From contig JAGKQI010000045.1 in assembly GCA_018806915.1 (NCBI GenBank), positions 186,001-250,000 on the forward strand: a DNA stretch of 64,000 bases, read 5' to 3'. Origin of the DNA: Phytophthora colocasiae (lineage: Eukaryota > Oomycota > Peronosporomycetes > Peronosporales > Peronosporaceae). Made by a program: the position numbers and the translations under genes. The notes beneath the pieces are model-generated. The model did not search any database and had not been told where the DNA came from. It saw nothing but the letters and a program-made list of their open reading frames with translations. This document shows positions 12,301 through 21,490 of the stretch, piece by piece (within the stretch, counting starts at the first letter, position 1; the number at the start of each line of letters is the position of its first letter).

Positions 12301-15290
12301 CTTACCTGTATGGACGCAAGTTCGAGATCATCACGGATCATGCTGCGTTAAAATGGCTGATGACGAGTCCACACTTAACTGGAAAACTGCATCGATGGGC
12401 ACTTACCTTGCAAGAATTTGATTTCGAAGTGCACTATCGACCGGGCCCCACGAATGTGGTCGCCGATGCATTATCGAGGGCGCCAGTAGCAGCTACGGTA
12501 CGAGCAGCGATAGGAAGGCAACGACGAGCGCGACGAGAGAAGCCATCACGAACGACCCAACGAACCGTCATGAACACGGGCGAGGTTACGCGGATGGAAG
12601 TTGCAACGCACGACGAACACACGACGGGTGCTCTAGAACCGGTGACGAACGACCAGAGCAAGGAAGCGAGTACGCCGGACGAAGAAGTAAGCGCGGTAAT
12701 CGAGCAATTAGTCAGCACGATCGTGGATGCCACTGTGGAACCTCCGGGTTCAACAGAGCCAAAGCGTAACGAGGAAAGGAGACGTCGAGCAGGGCGACCA
12801 AAGGCAAACGACCAGCGAAGTCCGCAACGAACAACGCTGAACGCCCGATGACGAGAGGTGAAAAACGTAGGAGAGAACAGGCGGCGATCAAAGAATCGTT
12901 GGTGTCGGACGAAGGGGAGCCTGACGCGAGAAAACCCGGCGACGGTAATGACGCAACTACCATAAGAACAGATGAAGTAGCCGTCACAATGATTCCAGCA
13001 CCGGGACCGACGACGACTATGGTAACTTCAGCAGTCAGACCGGCAACGAAGAGAGCATTAATGACGGGAGTGGCTGAAGTGACGGAACGTGCAACGGTGG
13101 GTTCAGCAGCGACGGACACGACGGCACCAGCACCATTGGCAGTATCAACGGTGACGTCGAGATCAGCGACTACTACGAGAACGTCGGAAACACCATCAGC
13201 AACGACGGGAACCACTCCAGCCACGGAACCAACGGCGAATAGAGCGATAGCAGCAACGACGAGTGACAGCACCAATAGGAAACGGAAGCAACGAAAGACG
13301 GTGACTTGGGCCGACGGCATGTCAAGTGGCGGTGATAAGTCAGGCGAAGTACGAACGGACCCAAAGACGAGTACGAAAGCGACGCGTTCTGGATTGCCCG
13401 TGATGACGGGAGGATGACACGAGAATCGGGAGAAGGTGTGAGTGATTCACCACGTCCAGCTACGGATGATGATGCAAGAAGCTACGAACTCGACGCAGTA
13501 CGGCGGAACCCCATTGAAGACGAAACGGATGACACCTTGCAGCCACGTGCAAGACCTTCGAGTGGAGATTCACATCGAGAACGTGATGTAGCAGCCGTAC
13601 GACGCCAACGAATGAAGGAACCAACGCTACAACTAACCGATGCAGAGATCATGGATGAACAGTCGAAAAGTAAGATGGTACAGCAAATGTTACGAGCTGG
13701 AACTTTTCACGGACGGGCTATCAGTAAGGTGTTTGGCCTGGTTGTGATAGAGGCGCCGAATCAACGAAGGATTGTACTTCCACCAGCATTATGGGCAACG
13801 GTGTTCAAGGAGTGTCACGACAGCGTATGGTCAGGACATCTCCGTGCAGCTCACACGTATGCGAGGATTGCGCAGCAGTATTGGTGGCCGAAGTTGAGAG
13901 ACGAAGTGCGACGATGGGTACTCGGATGCCAGGAATGCGGAAGCCGAAAGGCGCGCCCACGTGAAGTAGTGCCGCCATTAAGAAGTATTCGAGGAGGTGA
14001 TGTCGGTGACCGATGGGCACTTGATGTAGCAGGCCCGCTACCAGCTACTGACGGAGGAGAACGATACGTGATCGCCGCAGTGGAATATGTGACGCGTTAT
14101 GCAGTTGCGATTGCAGTGAAAGACCATGCAGCAGAAAACATTGCCGAGTTTCTGATGAAGCAGGTAGTGCTTCGGTTTGGACCATTTCGAGAGATTTTAA
14201 CGGACGGTGCACCCGAGTTAGTGGGGAAAGTGATCGAAGAATTGGTGATACTGCTACAGGCACAGCAGATCAACCCGGTTCCCTACAGGCCACAAATGAT
14301 AGGACTTGTAGAGAGATTTCACAGGACGTGGAAGGACTGTGTGGCAACCTACATGAGCGATGAACGACAACGAGACTGGGACACGTGGGTGGACTACGCC
14401 GTGTACGCGTATAACTCGGGACGTCACTCCACTGTGTTACTTTCGCCAAAATTAACTGATGATGGGACGACGGCTACGAGCTCCCAACGAACTTCTACGC
14501 GCTACACGAGTTACGGAGGCTGGTGATCTGGTTAAACATCATCAGAAGCTCTTGGATACGTTGAAAGTTGCTCACGAATGTGCAGAACGAGCGAGAATAC
14601 GAGATCAGCAACGGCAAGCTCGTTACTACGATAGGAAAGTGCGCGTGAAACGAGAATTTTCGCCAGGTGATCGAGTTTGGATGTTCCGACCTCCGAGAGG
14701 CCCTAAAGCTTCCAAGTTCGTACATCAATGGATAGGACCTCTACGAGTAGTGGAATCGGCCGGTTACGAGAATTTCTTGGTTGAACGAGAGGATGACGGC
14801 CCAGAACACGAGCAATTTATAGCTCACGTGTCGTTTCTTGCGACGTATCGGCGACCGACGGTGCTTTTGGAAGCAGCAGCTCGAGATCTGGAGGAGCAGC
14901 TTGAGTATGAAGATGAGTGCTCACGGAAAAACGATGACGAGGCGACAGAACCGACTGCACGAGCAGCGACGGCTCTTGTTAACACAGCGATTCCGAGACG
15001 AGGTGAGAAACGAAATGCGACGGCAGTGGCAAACGAGGGCGTGGCCAACGCCAACGACGAACTCTTGGTGGAAGTTTGCCGACGACGAAGAAGAAACAGA
15101 GCTGGACAATACGTGTTGGAGTACCAGTTACGGCCCGCCGGTACACGAACGCAGCAGCAACACGGAACTGGACACGGCAGTGGCCGACACGAATCAAATG
15201 ACGGTGGAGGACGATGGTATTCTGTCGCTGAGTACGAAGACTTGTTTAACCGCGGCAAGGTCGTGGAAGACCTTAAAGTGGATGGAGGCG
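9337..15290 (+). pseudogene. Gypsy-1 pol: protease, RT, RNase H, integrase (frameshifted)
   Basis: Domain order is visible across several frames. A charged leader comes first, then an aspartic protease with DSGA at 10390-10401, and a reverse transcriptase with FCVDYRALN near 11394 and the catalytic YLDD at 11688-11699. RNase H follows (VVTDASK about 12130, ITDHAALKW about 12330), then a T/A-rich linker (12848-13417), an integrase zinc region and DDE core (WALDVAGPLP, ILTDGAPELVG, LVERFHRTWKD, 14000-14340) and a basic/chromo-type tail ending at 15295 in the 3' LTR. Frame breaks coincide with homopolymers: a T-run at 11389-11392 and a G-run at 11660-11662 each lack one base, and an A-run near 14448 has one extra, next to a GAA-to-TAA change. 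Overlaps of ATGA type join frames at 12848 and 13414. Confidence 0.88.
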
Positions 15291-16222
15291 TGTAATATGC
15301 CTGACTTGCAGAAGGGCGCGGATCTGGGATCTACCGTCCCACAGCAGCCAAGGCATGGAAGAATCCTACCAGTGACTTCGAAGTGGCTCGCTGGAGCACC
15401 AATGAGAGAGACGCTCGCGAACATGCAGGCAGACAGGCCTACGTTGAAGCTACGACTGACTGGGATGCCAGACGAACGCAATGGCGGACTGGACAGTTAG
15501 TCTCGAATCGACCGGGTGGGAAGCAGTTGCGAATTGACCAAGTAGGAAGGAGTCGCGAGACCCACTCCAAACGACGAACGACCAGTGAAGTGTAGCTGAA
15601 GGTGGAGACAACCACAAGTGGAACCTGAGGGAACTGCTTACAAACGACGAACGAAGCCAGTGGCTAAGAGCTACTGAAGGTTGAGACAACAACGAGTGGC
15701 GTCCAACGGGACCGCTCTAAACGACGAACGAAGTGGAGACAACCACGAGTGGAGTCCGAGGACCCGCTCTAAACGACGAACGAAGTCAGTAGCGAGCGAG
15801 CTGCTGCATAGCTGAGCGACCAGGCGGATCAGTAGAACTAGTTGGGTTCTCAGGCGGTGGCGTCTGTGGCAGCCAATAGCGGACAACGGTTCGATTGGTA
15901 CGGCCCGAAGCAGGTGTCACGGGACTGAGGGACAACCAGGGAAGCTGTATACGTTTACGTCTGAAAGCGCAGGCACGAACGAAAGAGACGAACGAAAGAG
16001 ACGAACGAAAGAGACGAGCGTAGTGTATATTCACATACGTTAATATAAGTAGGCAAGTTCTTCGTTGACGAACGACGAACGAGCCGGCGCGGTGAACCGA
16101 GCCAGGAGACGACCAGTTGACGTTGAAGAGTGTCCTTCGACACCCGATCCTTGGGCACACCACCCAGCGCAGCACACGAGCGACGACCCACTGACTGGCA
16201 GTGAGAGAATAAACCTGTTAAA
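15291..16222 (+). repeat. Gypsy-1 3' LTR
   Basis: A second 932-bp copy, TGTAATATGCC to CCTGTTAAA, followed directly by the GGTT target duplication. It matches the 5' LTR throughout, including the internal tandem repeats, except the penultimate base (A instead of C). Confidence 0.95.
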
Positions 16223-17289
16223 GGTTAATCAGTCATGTAATCTCAAAAAAGTGCCAGGGTTTGAAACCGGAAGTATCGATCGAAATTCATGAAAGAAAGT
16301 AAAGATAATGGATGATCTTTTTTGAAAAATGAGGTACTTTATTTCCCAATGCCATCACGTGTACTACATGTAGCACTGCTCCACTGTCTCGATTGCTCTG
16401 CGTGATTCTCGAACGCATTGCTGGACAGTAGAAGTGAGCGCCTTCAAGAAATATAACCGAGTCAAGTATGACGTCTCCAAAACACATTCAGAGTGTCACC
16501 TCATGGACGGACAACCGGGACATCGGCGCAACCATACATTTTCCGGCAATGTCTAGTGGATCCGGGTTTGTAGGGACCCAAGTTCCTTCAGAGAGTTCAC
16601 TGGCTCAGAAGAATATAACACTTGGACTCAATCGTATCGCTTTAAGGTGGGAAGAAATGTGTTCCTTTTCCAGATTGCACACCAAACTCTGGCGGGAAAC
16701 CTCCTCTAATGGAAGCTCATATTTCTCTACACCGACGCCATCCCATGAACAAAGCCTTGGCCATTTGTACCAGGAAGACGCCATAAGGCTTAGATACCAA
16801 TAGAACACGGTTCGTGTATTAAGTTTTCGTGTGCTCGTAGCTGTTCGTTGATTCCACATACATAAGGGAGCCCCTGATGATGTCAGTCCATATTAGAGAC
16901 CGACATCATCCCATAATTTGGTCATTCGTACAGGAACTTCCTGTCAGGAAGACACGATAGAGATACCAACGAAACACGGTTTGTGTTCCGCTCGAACCTG
17001 CCTGGCCTCGCTCACAGCTTTCTTATGCGTCCGAGCTCAAGGTTCAGTATTCAGCATACCCAGCAGCAGGTTCTTGAGATCCTCGCCGAGTACGCTGAGA
17101 TCAAACTCCCCGTCCTCAATCTCGAGCCAATGCGTAACTTCCATGCGAAGTGATGCGAGAACGTTCGGGTAGTGTTTGGCCGCCATCTTATGAAATCGTT
17201 CCTCCTGTGGAACTAACTTGGAAGAGTGGGAAGAGTTCCGTGAGTCCCATTGGCGAGATCGTAGTGCGGATGTCTCCTCCGCCACTGCT
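16223..17289. other. Intergenic repeat-rich stretch upstream of Kazal gene 1
   Basis: No gene is recognised. A strong hairpin lies at 16876-16910 (13-bp arms with one mismatch, GATGATGTCAGTC / GACCGACATCATC). A block ending GCTGTTCGTTGATTCCA (about 16825-16855) recurs at 18408-18437 and, more diverged, at 19797-19826. Two imperfect copies of a segment containing GATACCAA...AACACGGTT...GTGT occur near 16792 and 16955. Open frames here do not resemble known proteins. Confidence 0.5.
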
Positions 17290-17573
17290 GCTGTGTAGAG
17301 TTACGTCGAAGATCCAAGCTCCATTTTACTACGACAAGAATAAACTCTTTCTCTTTTGGTCTGGGTCAGGTCGCGAGTTGTTCTTGAATTTTCCCAAAGT
17401 AAAATCTGTCTCCATAACCTATGGATCGTTGTTTGTTTACGCTAAAACTAACTTGCATAAACTTACTCACGAACAGCAAAGCAAGATCCCATCCAGAAAT
17501 TAATCCCGATCCACATGTTGCCACATGTACAGTTCCACTCGTTGTCTGCGAGTCCATCGTTCAGCTAACCATT

Positions 17574-17583
17574 TCTCATTTTA
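17574..17583 (+). promoter_or_regulatory. Candidate oomycete initiator (Inr) of Kazal gene 1
   Basis: TCTCATTTTAC lies about 26-35 bp upstream of the ATG and resembles the oomycete initiator core TCATTYY. The same sequence is present in mirror position upstream of Kazal gene 2, and partly (AAAATGAGAAATGG on the plus strand) upstream of the decayed copy. No transcript start is known from the sequence. Confidence 0.4.
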
Positions 17584-17608
17584 CCCGCCCTCTCCAACCC
17601 AAGACAAG

Positions 17609-18064
17609 ATGAAGTTTACCACCAGCCTCGCCGTTGCTGCCATCGTTGTTGCCTCTACCTACGCCGACAGCACTTCCGAGATTCAACAGAACTCAACTGA
17701 TGGCACCCCGACCTCGTACTGCCCTAACATCGGGTGTCCCGACGTGTACGAACCCGTGACGGACGAAAATGGAGTGACATATCCGAACAAGTGCTACATG
17801 AAGGCTGACAAGTGCAAGGGTCCTAAAGAGAATGTTCTGGATGAATACGAGCGCGTATACGGAAAGAAATTCGGCGCCCCACGTGACGAAAATGACGGCG
17901 TCAACTCAAAGAGCGATGGCAGTGACAAATGCAACGACATTATATGCCTTCAAGTTGTTGATCTGCCCGTGTGCGGTTCTGACGGTGTCTGGTACTCGAA
18001 CCCGTGCGAGTTCAGTGTCGCTGCATGCAAGAAAAACATCGTCAAAGGTACCGCTTGCAACTAA
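17609..18064 (+). CDS. Secreted two-domain Kazal-like serine protease inhibitor (EPI-like), copy 1
   Basis: Predicted extracellular inhibitor of subtilisin-like serine proteases. In Phytophthora such proteins act in the plant apoplast against host proteases. The product is 151 residues. A signal peptide (about 1-20, MKFTTSLAVAAIVVASTYA) is followed by Kazal domain 1 at about 38-72. This domain is atypical: it keeps CPNIGC, the GVTYPNKC element and a later Cys, but the usual Cys of PVCG is Thr (EPVTDENG). Domain 2 (about 106-150) has all six cysteines: CNDIIC, LPVCGSDG, NPC, AAC and a final C. The one-atypical, one-typical arrangement recalls P. infestans EPI1. ATG 17609 is chosen because it starts the signal peptide; an upstream in-frame start exists at 17525. 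It is convergent with the identical copy 2. Confidence 0.93.
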   Translation: MKFTTSLAVAAIVVASTYADSTSEIQQNSTDGTPTSYCPNIGCPDVYEPVTDENGVTYPNKCYMKADKCKGPKENVLDEYERVYGKKFGAPRDENDGVNSKSDGSDKCNDIICLQVVDLPVCGSDGVWYSNPCEFSVAACKKNIVKGTACN

Positions 18065-18079
18065 GGGGTCCCTAGTTGA

Positions 18080-18300
18080 AGTGGATAAGTTGCTCATATT
18101 TTTTTTCAGCAACGTTCACTTCCGGAATATACATCAGATTGTCGTAATGTTGTTGCGCCGCAAGCGCTCCTCGCCCTTCGCACTTCGCTCTCTATCTGTT
18201 CAACCCCAACAGCTCCTTACACTCTTCCAATAGTAGACGCTTGTTCTCCAGCTCTTCATCTAAATGGAAGCATGTCGAATGTCGCTCTCTCACCACGTTA
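18080..18300 (-). pseudogene. Coiled-coil protein fragment on arm 1 (opposite strand)
   Basis: On the minus strand the arm reads RHSTCFHLDEELENKRLLL, then EECKELLGLNR, a TAG, then in the same frame RAKCEGRGALAAQQHYDN to KKYEQLIHFN and a stop at the 3' end of the Kazal gene. The leucine/glutamate heptad pattern suggests the tail of a coiled-coil protein. No start is present on the arm. In arm 2 the same text carries a 1-bp deletion. I cannot name the parent gene; it may be a chance frame. Confidence 0.35.
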
Positions 18301-18306
18301 ACACCG

Positions 18307-18707
18307 GAGAAAAGCATTCCCCAGAGTTAATGAAAAAAAAAAACTGCTGAGCCTCGTGTCTGTTGAGAATTTAACCAGATGCGATTGGAAAATCGGGATT
18401 AATCTTTCGTGTGCTCATAGCTGTTCGTTGATTCCACCCATATACATTGGGAGACCCTGATGATGTCGGTCCCTATTGGAGACCGACATCATCCCATATA
18501 GTGCTGTTGATGAGCCAAATCTCAGCAACGGCAGTCCCCAAAGATCACGTCTTCAATGTGGATGCAAACGCTATCATTTAGCGTTGAAATTGCGCGTGTC
18601 AAAACCAAATAGTCGAGTTGTAGTGCTTTACGCAGTGCTTTTACCGCGACGAGGTTCGAATTCGCACGAACAAAACTTTTCACAGCCGCTTGGGAATGCT
18701 ACCTTTT
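18307..18707. other. Spacer between the inverted Kazal arms
   Basis: 401 bp with no gene. It includes a run of 11 A, a block (about 18362-18437) containing GAATTTAACCAGATGCGAT that recurs just outside arm 2 (about 19755-19826), and a perfect 13-bp hairpin at 18459-18493. Confidence 0.6.
18459..18493. repeat. Perfect 13-bp hairpin
   Basis: Arms GATGATGTCGGTC (18459-18471) and GACCGACATCATC (18481-18493) flank a 9-base loop. A sister copy with one mismatch is at 16876-16910. The outward sequence is similar at both sites (CCT before, CCCATA after), so each is one small dispersed unit, possibly two transposon ends fused after loss of the interior. Confidence 0.7.
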
Positions 18708-19723
18708 CGGTGTTAACGTGGTGAGAGAGCGACATTCGACATGCTTCCATTTAGATGAAGAGCTGGAGAACAAGCGTCTACTATTGGAGAGTGTAAGGAG
18801 CTGTTGGGGTTGAACAGATAGAGAGCGAAGTGCGAAGGGCGAGGAGCGCTTGCGGCGCAACAACATTACGACAATCTGATGTATATTCCGGAAGTGAACG
18901 TTGCTGAAAAAAAATATGAGCAACTTATCCACTTCAACTAGGGACCCCTTAGTTGCAAGCGGTACCTTTGACGATGTTTTTCTTGCATGCAGCGACACTG
19001 AACTCGCACGGGTTCGAGTACCAGACACCGTCAGAACCGCACACGGGCAGATCAACAACTTGAAGGCATATAATGTCGTTGCATTTGTCACTGCCATCGC
19101 TCTTTGAGTTGACGCCGTCATTTTCGTCACGTGGGGCGCCGAATTTCTTTCCGTATACGCGCTCGTATTCATCCAGAACATTCTCTTTAGGACCCTTGCA
19201 CTTGTCAGCCTTCATGTAGCACTTGTTCGGATATGTCACTCCATTTTCGTCCGTCACGGGTTCGTACACGTCGGGACACCCGATGTTAGGGCAGTACGAG
19301 GTCGGGGTGCCATCAGTTGAGTTCTGTTGAATCTCGGAAGTGCTGTCGGCGTAGGTAGAGGCAACAACGATGGCAGCAACGGCGAGGCTGGTGGTAAACT
19401 TCATCTTGTCTTGGGTTGGAGAGGGCGGGTAAAATGAGAAATGGTTAGCTGAACGATGGACTCGCAGACAACGAGTGGAACTGTACATGTGGCAACATGT
19501 GGATCGGGATTAATTTCTGGATGGGATCTTGCTTTGCTGTTCGTGAGTAAGTTTATGCAAGTTAGTTTTAGCGTAAACAAACAACGATCCATAGGTTATG
19601 GAGACAGATTTTACTTTGGGAAAATTCAAGAACAACTCGCGACCTGACCCAGACCAAAAGAGAAAGAGTTTATTCTTGTCGTAGTAAAATGGAGCTTGGA
19701 TCTTCGACGTAACTCTACACAGC
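18708..19723 (-). repeat. Inverted-repeat arm 2 (carries Kazal gene 2)
   Basis: 1,016-bp reverse complement of 17290-18306, lacking one T of arm 1. It contains Kazal gene 2 with the same upstream region. Confidence 0.93.
18949..19404 (-). CDS. Secreted two-domain Kazal-like serine protease inhibitor, copy 2
   Basis: Encodes the same 151-residue protein as copy 1, residue for residue: signal peptide, atypical first Kazal domain and six-cysteine second domain. It is transcribed toward copy 1, with 884 bp between the stop codons. The identity includes the 5' flank (initiator-like TCATTTT at about 19430-19440), so both copies are probably expressed alike. Near-perfect arms argue for very recent duplication or ongoing gene conversion. 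An assembly artefact at a palindrome is possible but less likely, given the unique 401-bp spacer and the 1-bp difference. Confidence 0.92.
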   Translation of the reverse strand: MKFTTSLAVAAIVVASTYADSTSEIQQNSTDGTPTSYCPNIGCPDVYEPVTDENGVTYPNKCYMKADKCKGPKENVLDEYERVYGKKFGAPRDENDGVNSKSDGSDKCNDIICLQVVDLPVCGSDGVWYSNPCEFSVAACKKNIVKGTACN

Positions 19724-20834
19724 GGTTAAGCGTCTGTATGAAACAACCATCCATTTGAGAATTTAACCAGATGCGATCGGAACGGGATTAAGTTTTCGTG
19801 TGCTTGTACCAGTTCGTTTATTCCAGATTGGCGAAAGAAGACAATTGAAACCGAATTTCTGCAGGCTTTCATTAATCTTTTTTACAAGAGTGGGTATACG
19901 TTATCCAGGTTCATTACGCTATGACCAACTCGGTTGCACAAGTTAATGCTCGTGAAAGTGGACTAGCGTTCTTAGTCTACTGCACACACGTATGAAAATA
20001 AAGTCATGATGCTTTCTCGTCGGCTTCGTCACAACCCGCGCAACTTCGGTGTCGATCGCCTTGCCAAATGTACGAAGGACTCAAATTAGTGTGCAAACCT
20101 CTGCGTGACATGACGACGCAGCTCATGGAGTCGAACGAGTTCCACGTGACATGACGACGCAGCTCATGGAGTCGAACGAGTTCCACGTGACAGTACGTGC
20201 GATCGGCTTATGGATTGCTGTCGGAGTCTGGCCGGCGATTCCTCAATTCCTCAACGCACGGTACTAGTGGCCACCGTGTAGTTCCTCACTGGTCTCTACG
20301 GCTTGAATTTCGTAACATGCCTGAATTGAATCTGGTGGGGCTTTAAGTTGACTATCGCCACTGGGACGATGTCATACTTTTAGTTGAACAAGAATTGGCA
20401 ATAAGTAGGCTCGGTAACTCTTGCTTCAAGAGTTCAAATGAGTTAATAGGCAAGACGTCGACTGTCAGCCAAGTGAACTTGAAGCGTGTACATGTACTCA
20501 GTCATCTGTCTTCTCCCCCAAATGAACACGAATTGAATCGTAGCTATCGAAGTGCGCTTCGAAGCTGGCAATACTGTAGTACATGTAGTAACTGCTGGAG
20601 TTTCCATAACTAACAAGACTATACCATAGCTTGTCGTACTACCCGTCGGTTCTGCATCGTGTGGGGCCTTCTGGGCGACGACGTACACTCAGTTGTCGGG
20701 CTAGAGATGCTAAAGATTACTTGCAGTGGACTGAAGCTTTACGGGTGGCGATGTAGTTTCAATGGAACAACAAAAGCGGCAAGGAGACATCTATCCTCCT
20801 TCAAACTCGATTCCATTTTTGACGCTGCCTCTTT
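19724..20834. other. Intergenic stretch with a 41-bp tandem duplication
   Basis: No gene is recognised. A 41-bp unit beginning GTGACATGACGACGCAGC is present twice in perfect tandem (20105-20145, 20146-20186). The first 100 bp repeat part of the spacer between the Kazal arms. Short open frames lack any family pattern. Confidence 0.55.
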
Positions 20835-21107
20835 TCAGTCCGTTTTGGCTCTTGATTCACTACTCTTCGGCTTGTTTCCTTGTGCGACTTGCGTGTGACT
20901 TAGGTTATTTGCCTCGATAATGAACCAGTTGATGGAAACTGTAAGCCCAACGACCAGGAACAGCATCACGAACACGTGGTAGGACTCCTCCAGCTCTGTA
21001 TAGACCACCGTCAGCATCACGAAGAACAGCAGAGCCAGCACTACGTTCAGTGCGACCACGAACTCGCGACTGCCCGGCCGCAACACGTTCTGCAGCGCAC
21101 TCGCCAT
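20835..21107 (-). CDS. PKR1: Small two-TM membrane protein, Pkr1-like (V-ATPase assembly)
   Basis: The product is 90 residues, starting MASALQNVLRPGSREFVVAL. Two membrane segments (about 17-39 and 46-66, with VVGLTVSINWFI) are joined by a short acidic loop (TELEES), and a hydrophilic tail follows. The LxPGS start, the spacing of the two segments and the INWF motif at the end of the second match yeast Pkr1, an ER protein needed for V-ATPase assembly. An in-frame upstream start (21164) would add 19 residues that do not fit the family. It is head-to-head with the GH1 gene, 383 bp away. Confidence 0.7.
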   Translation of the reverse strand: MASALQNVLRPGSREFVVALNVVLALLFFVMLTVVYTELEESYHVFVMLFLVVGLTVSINWFIIEANNLSHTQVAQGNKPKSSESRAKTD

Positions 21108-21490
21108 CGAATCTTCTCTTCCTTGATATGCTTCGGGGAATTTTATGCTATCTGTATAAAACACACATGGGTTTTATATGTTTAGACAGTTGAATATAAT
21201 ATTAGGTTTCAGCGACTTACTTTGCACATACAAATGTCAGTATAAACGAAAGAGAACCACTGTTGTTGCTTTCAGGAATCGTCATAGCAACAACTGCACG
21301 TCAAAGGTGCGTCAGCACTGCGTCAGTAGTATCCTCGGTAGGAGATTATGCCTGGAGATCCCCCTTATGCCAACAACAGTAGTCTGCTTACCAAACCTGT
21401 ACGTGTTGAGCAGCTCCGACTTGTTCATTCTCGAAATTCCGTCGCTAACCGCAAGTATCTTCGTCTTCTCTACCTCTCAAGCTCTTGTCA

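Larger units (their letters stand above)
5942..16222 (+). mobile_element. Gypsy-1: full-length Ty3/Gypsy LTR retrotransposon, ORFs frameshifted
   Basis: A complete 10,281-bp element with a 932-bp LTR at each end, bounded by TGTAAT...TTACA (5' copy) and TGTAAT...TTAAA (3' copy). A 4-bp target duplication GGTT is on both sides. A candidate primer-binding site, TGGTGGTCATAC, follows the 5' LTR at 6874, and a purine-rich tract GTGGATGGAGGCG precedes the 3' LTR. Internal order is gag, protease, RT, RNase H, integrase, chromodomain-like tail, all on the plus strand. The LTRs appear identical apart from the penultimate base, implying recent insertion. Gag and pol nevertheless contain several frameshifts and at least one nonsense change, so this copy cannot encode its own proteins as written. 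Confidence 0.95.
17290..18306 (+). repeat. Inverted-repeat arm 1 (carries Kazal gene 1)
   Basis: A 1,017-bp arm whose reverse complement recurs at 18708-19723. The only difference found by eye is one T (CTCTTCC against CTCTCC, near 18226). Homology begins at GCTGTGTAGAG and ends at AACACCG. It contains the whole Kazal gene, its upstream region and a fragment of another gene on the opposite strand. The arms are separated by 401 bp. Confidence 0.93.

Noticed and set aside
18699..19181. 160-codon frame overlapping Kazal gene 2 in another frame (and its partner at 17832-18233)
   Set aside because: Shadow of the Kazal gene; composition is that of a shifted frame and it differs between arms because of the 1-bp indel.
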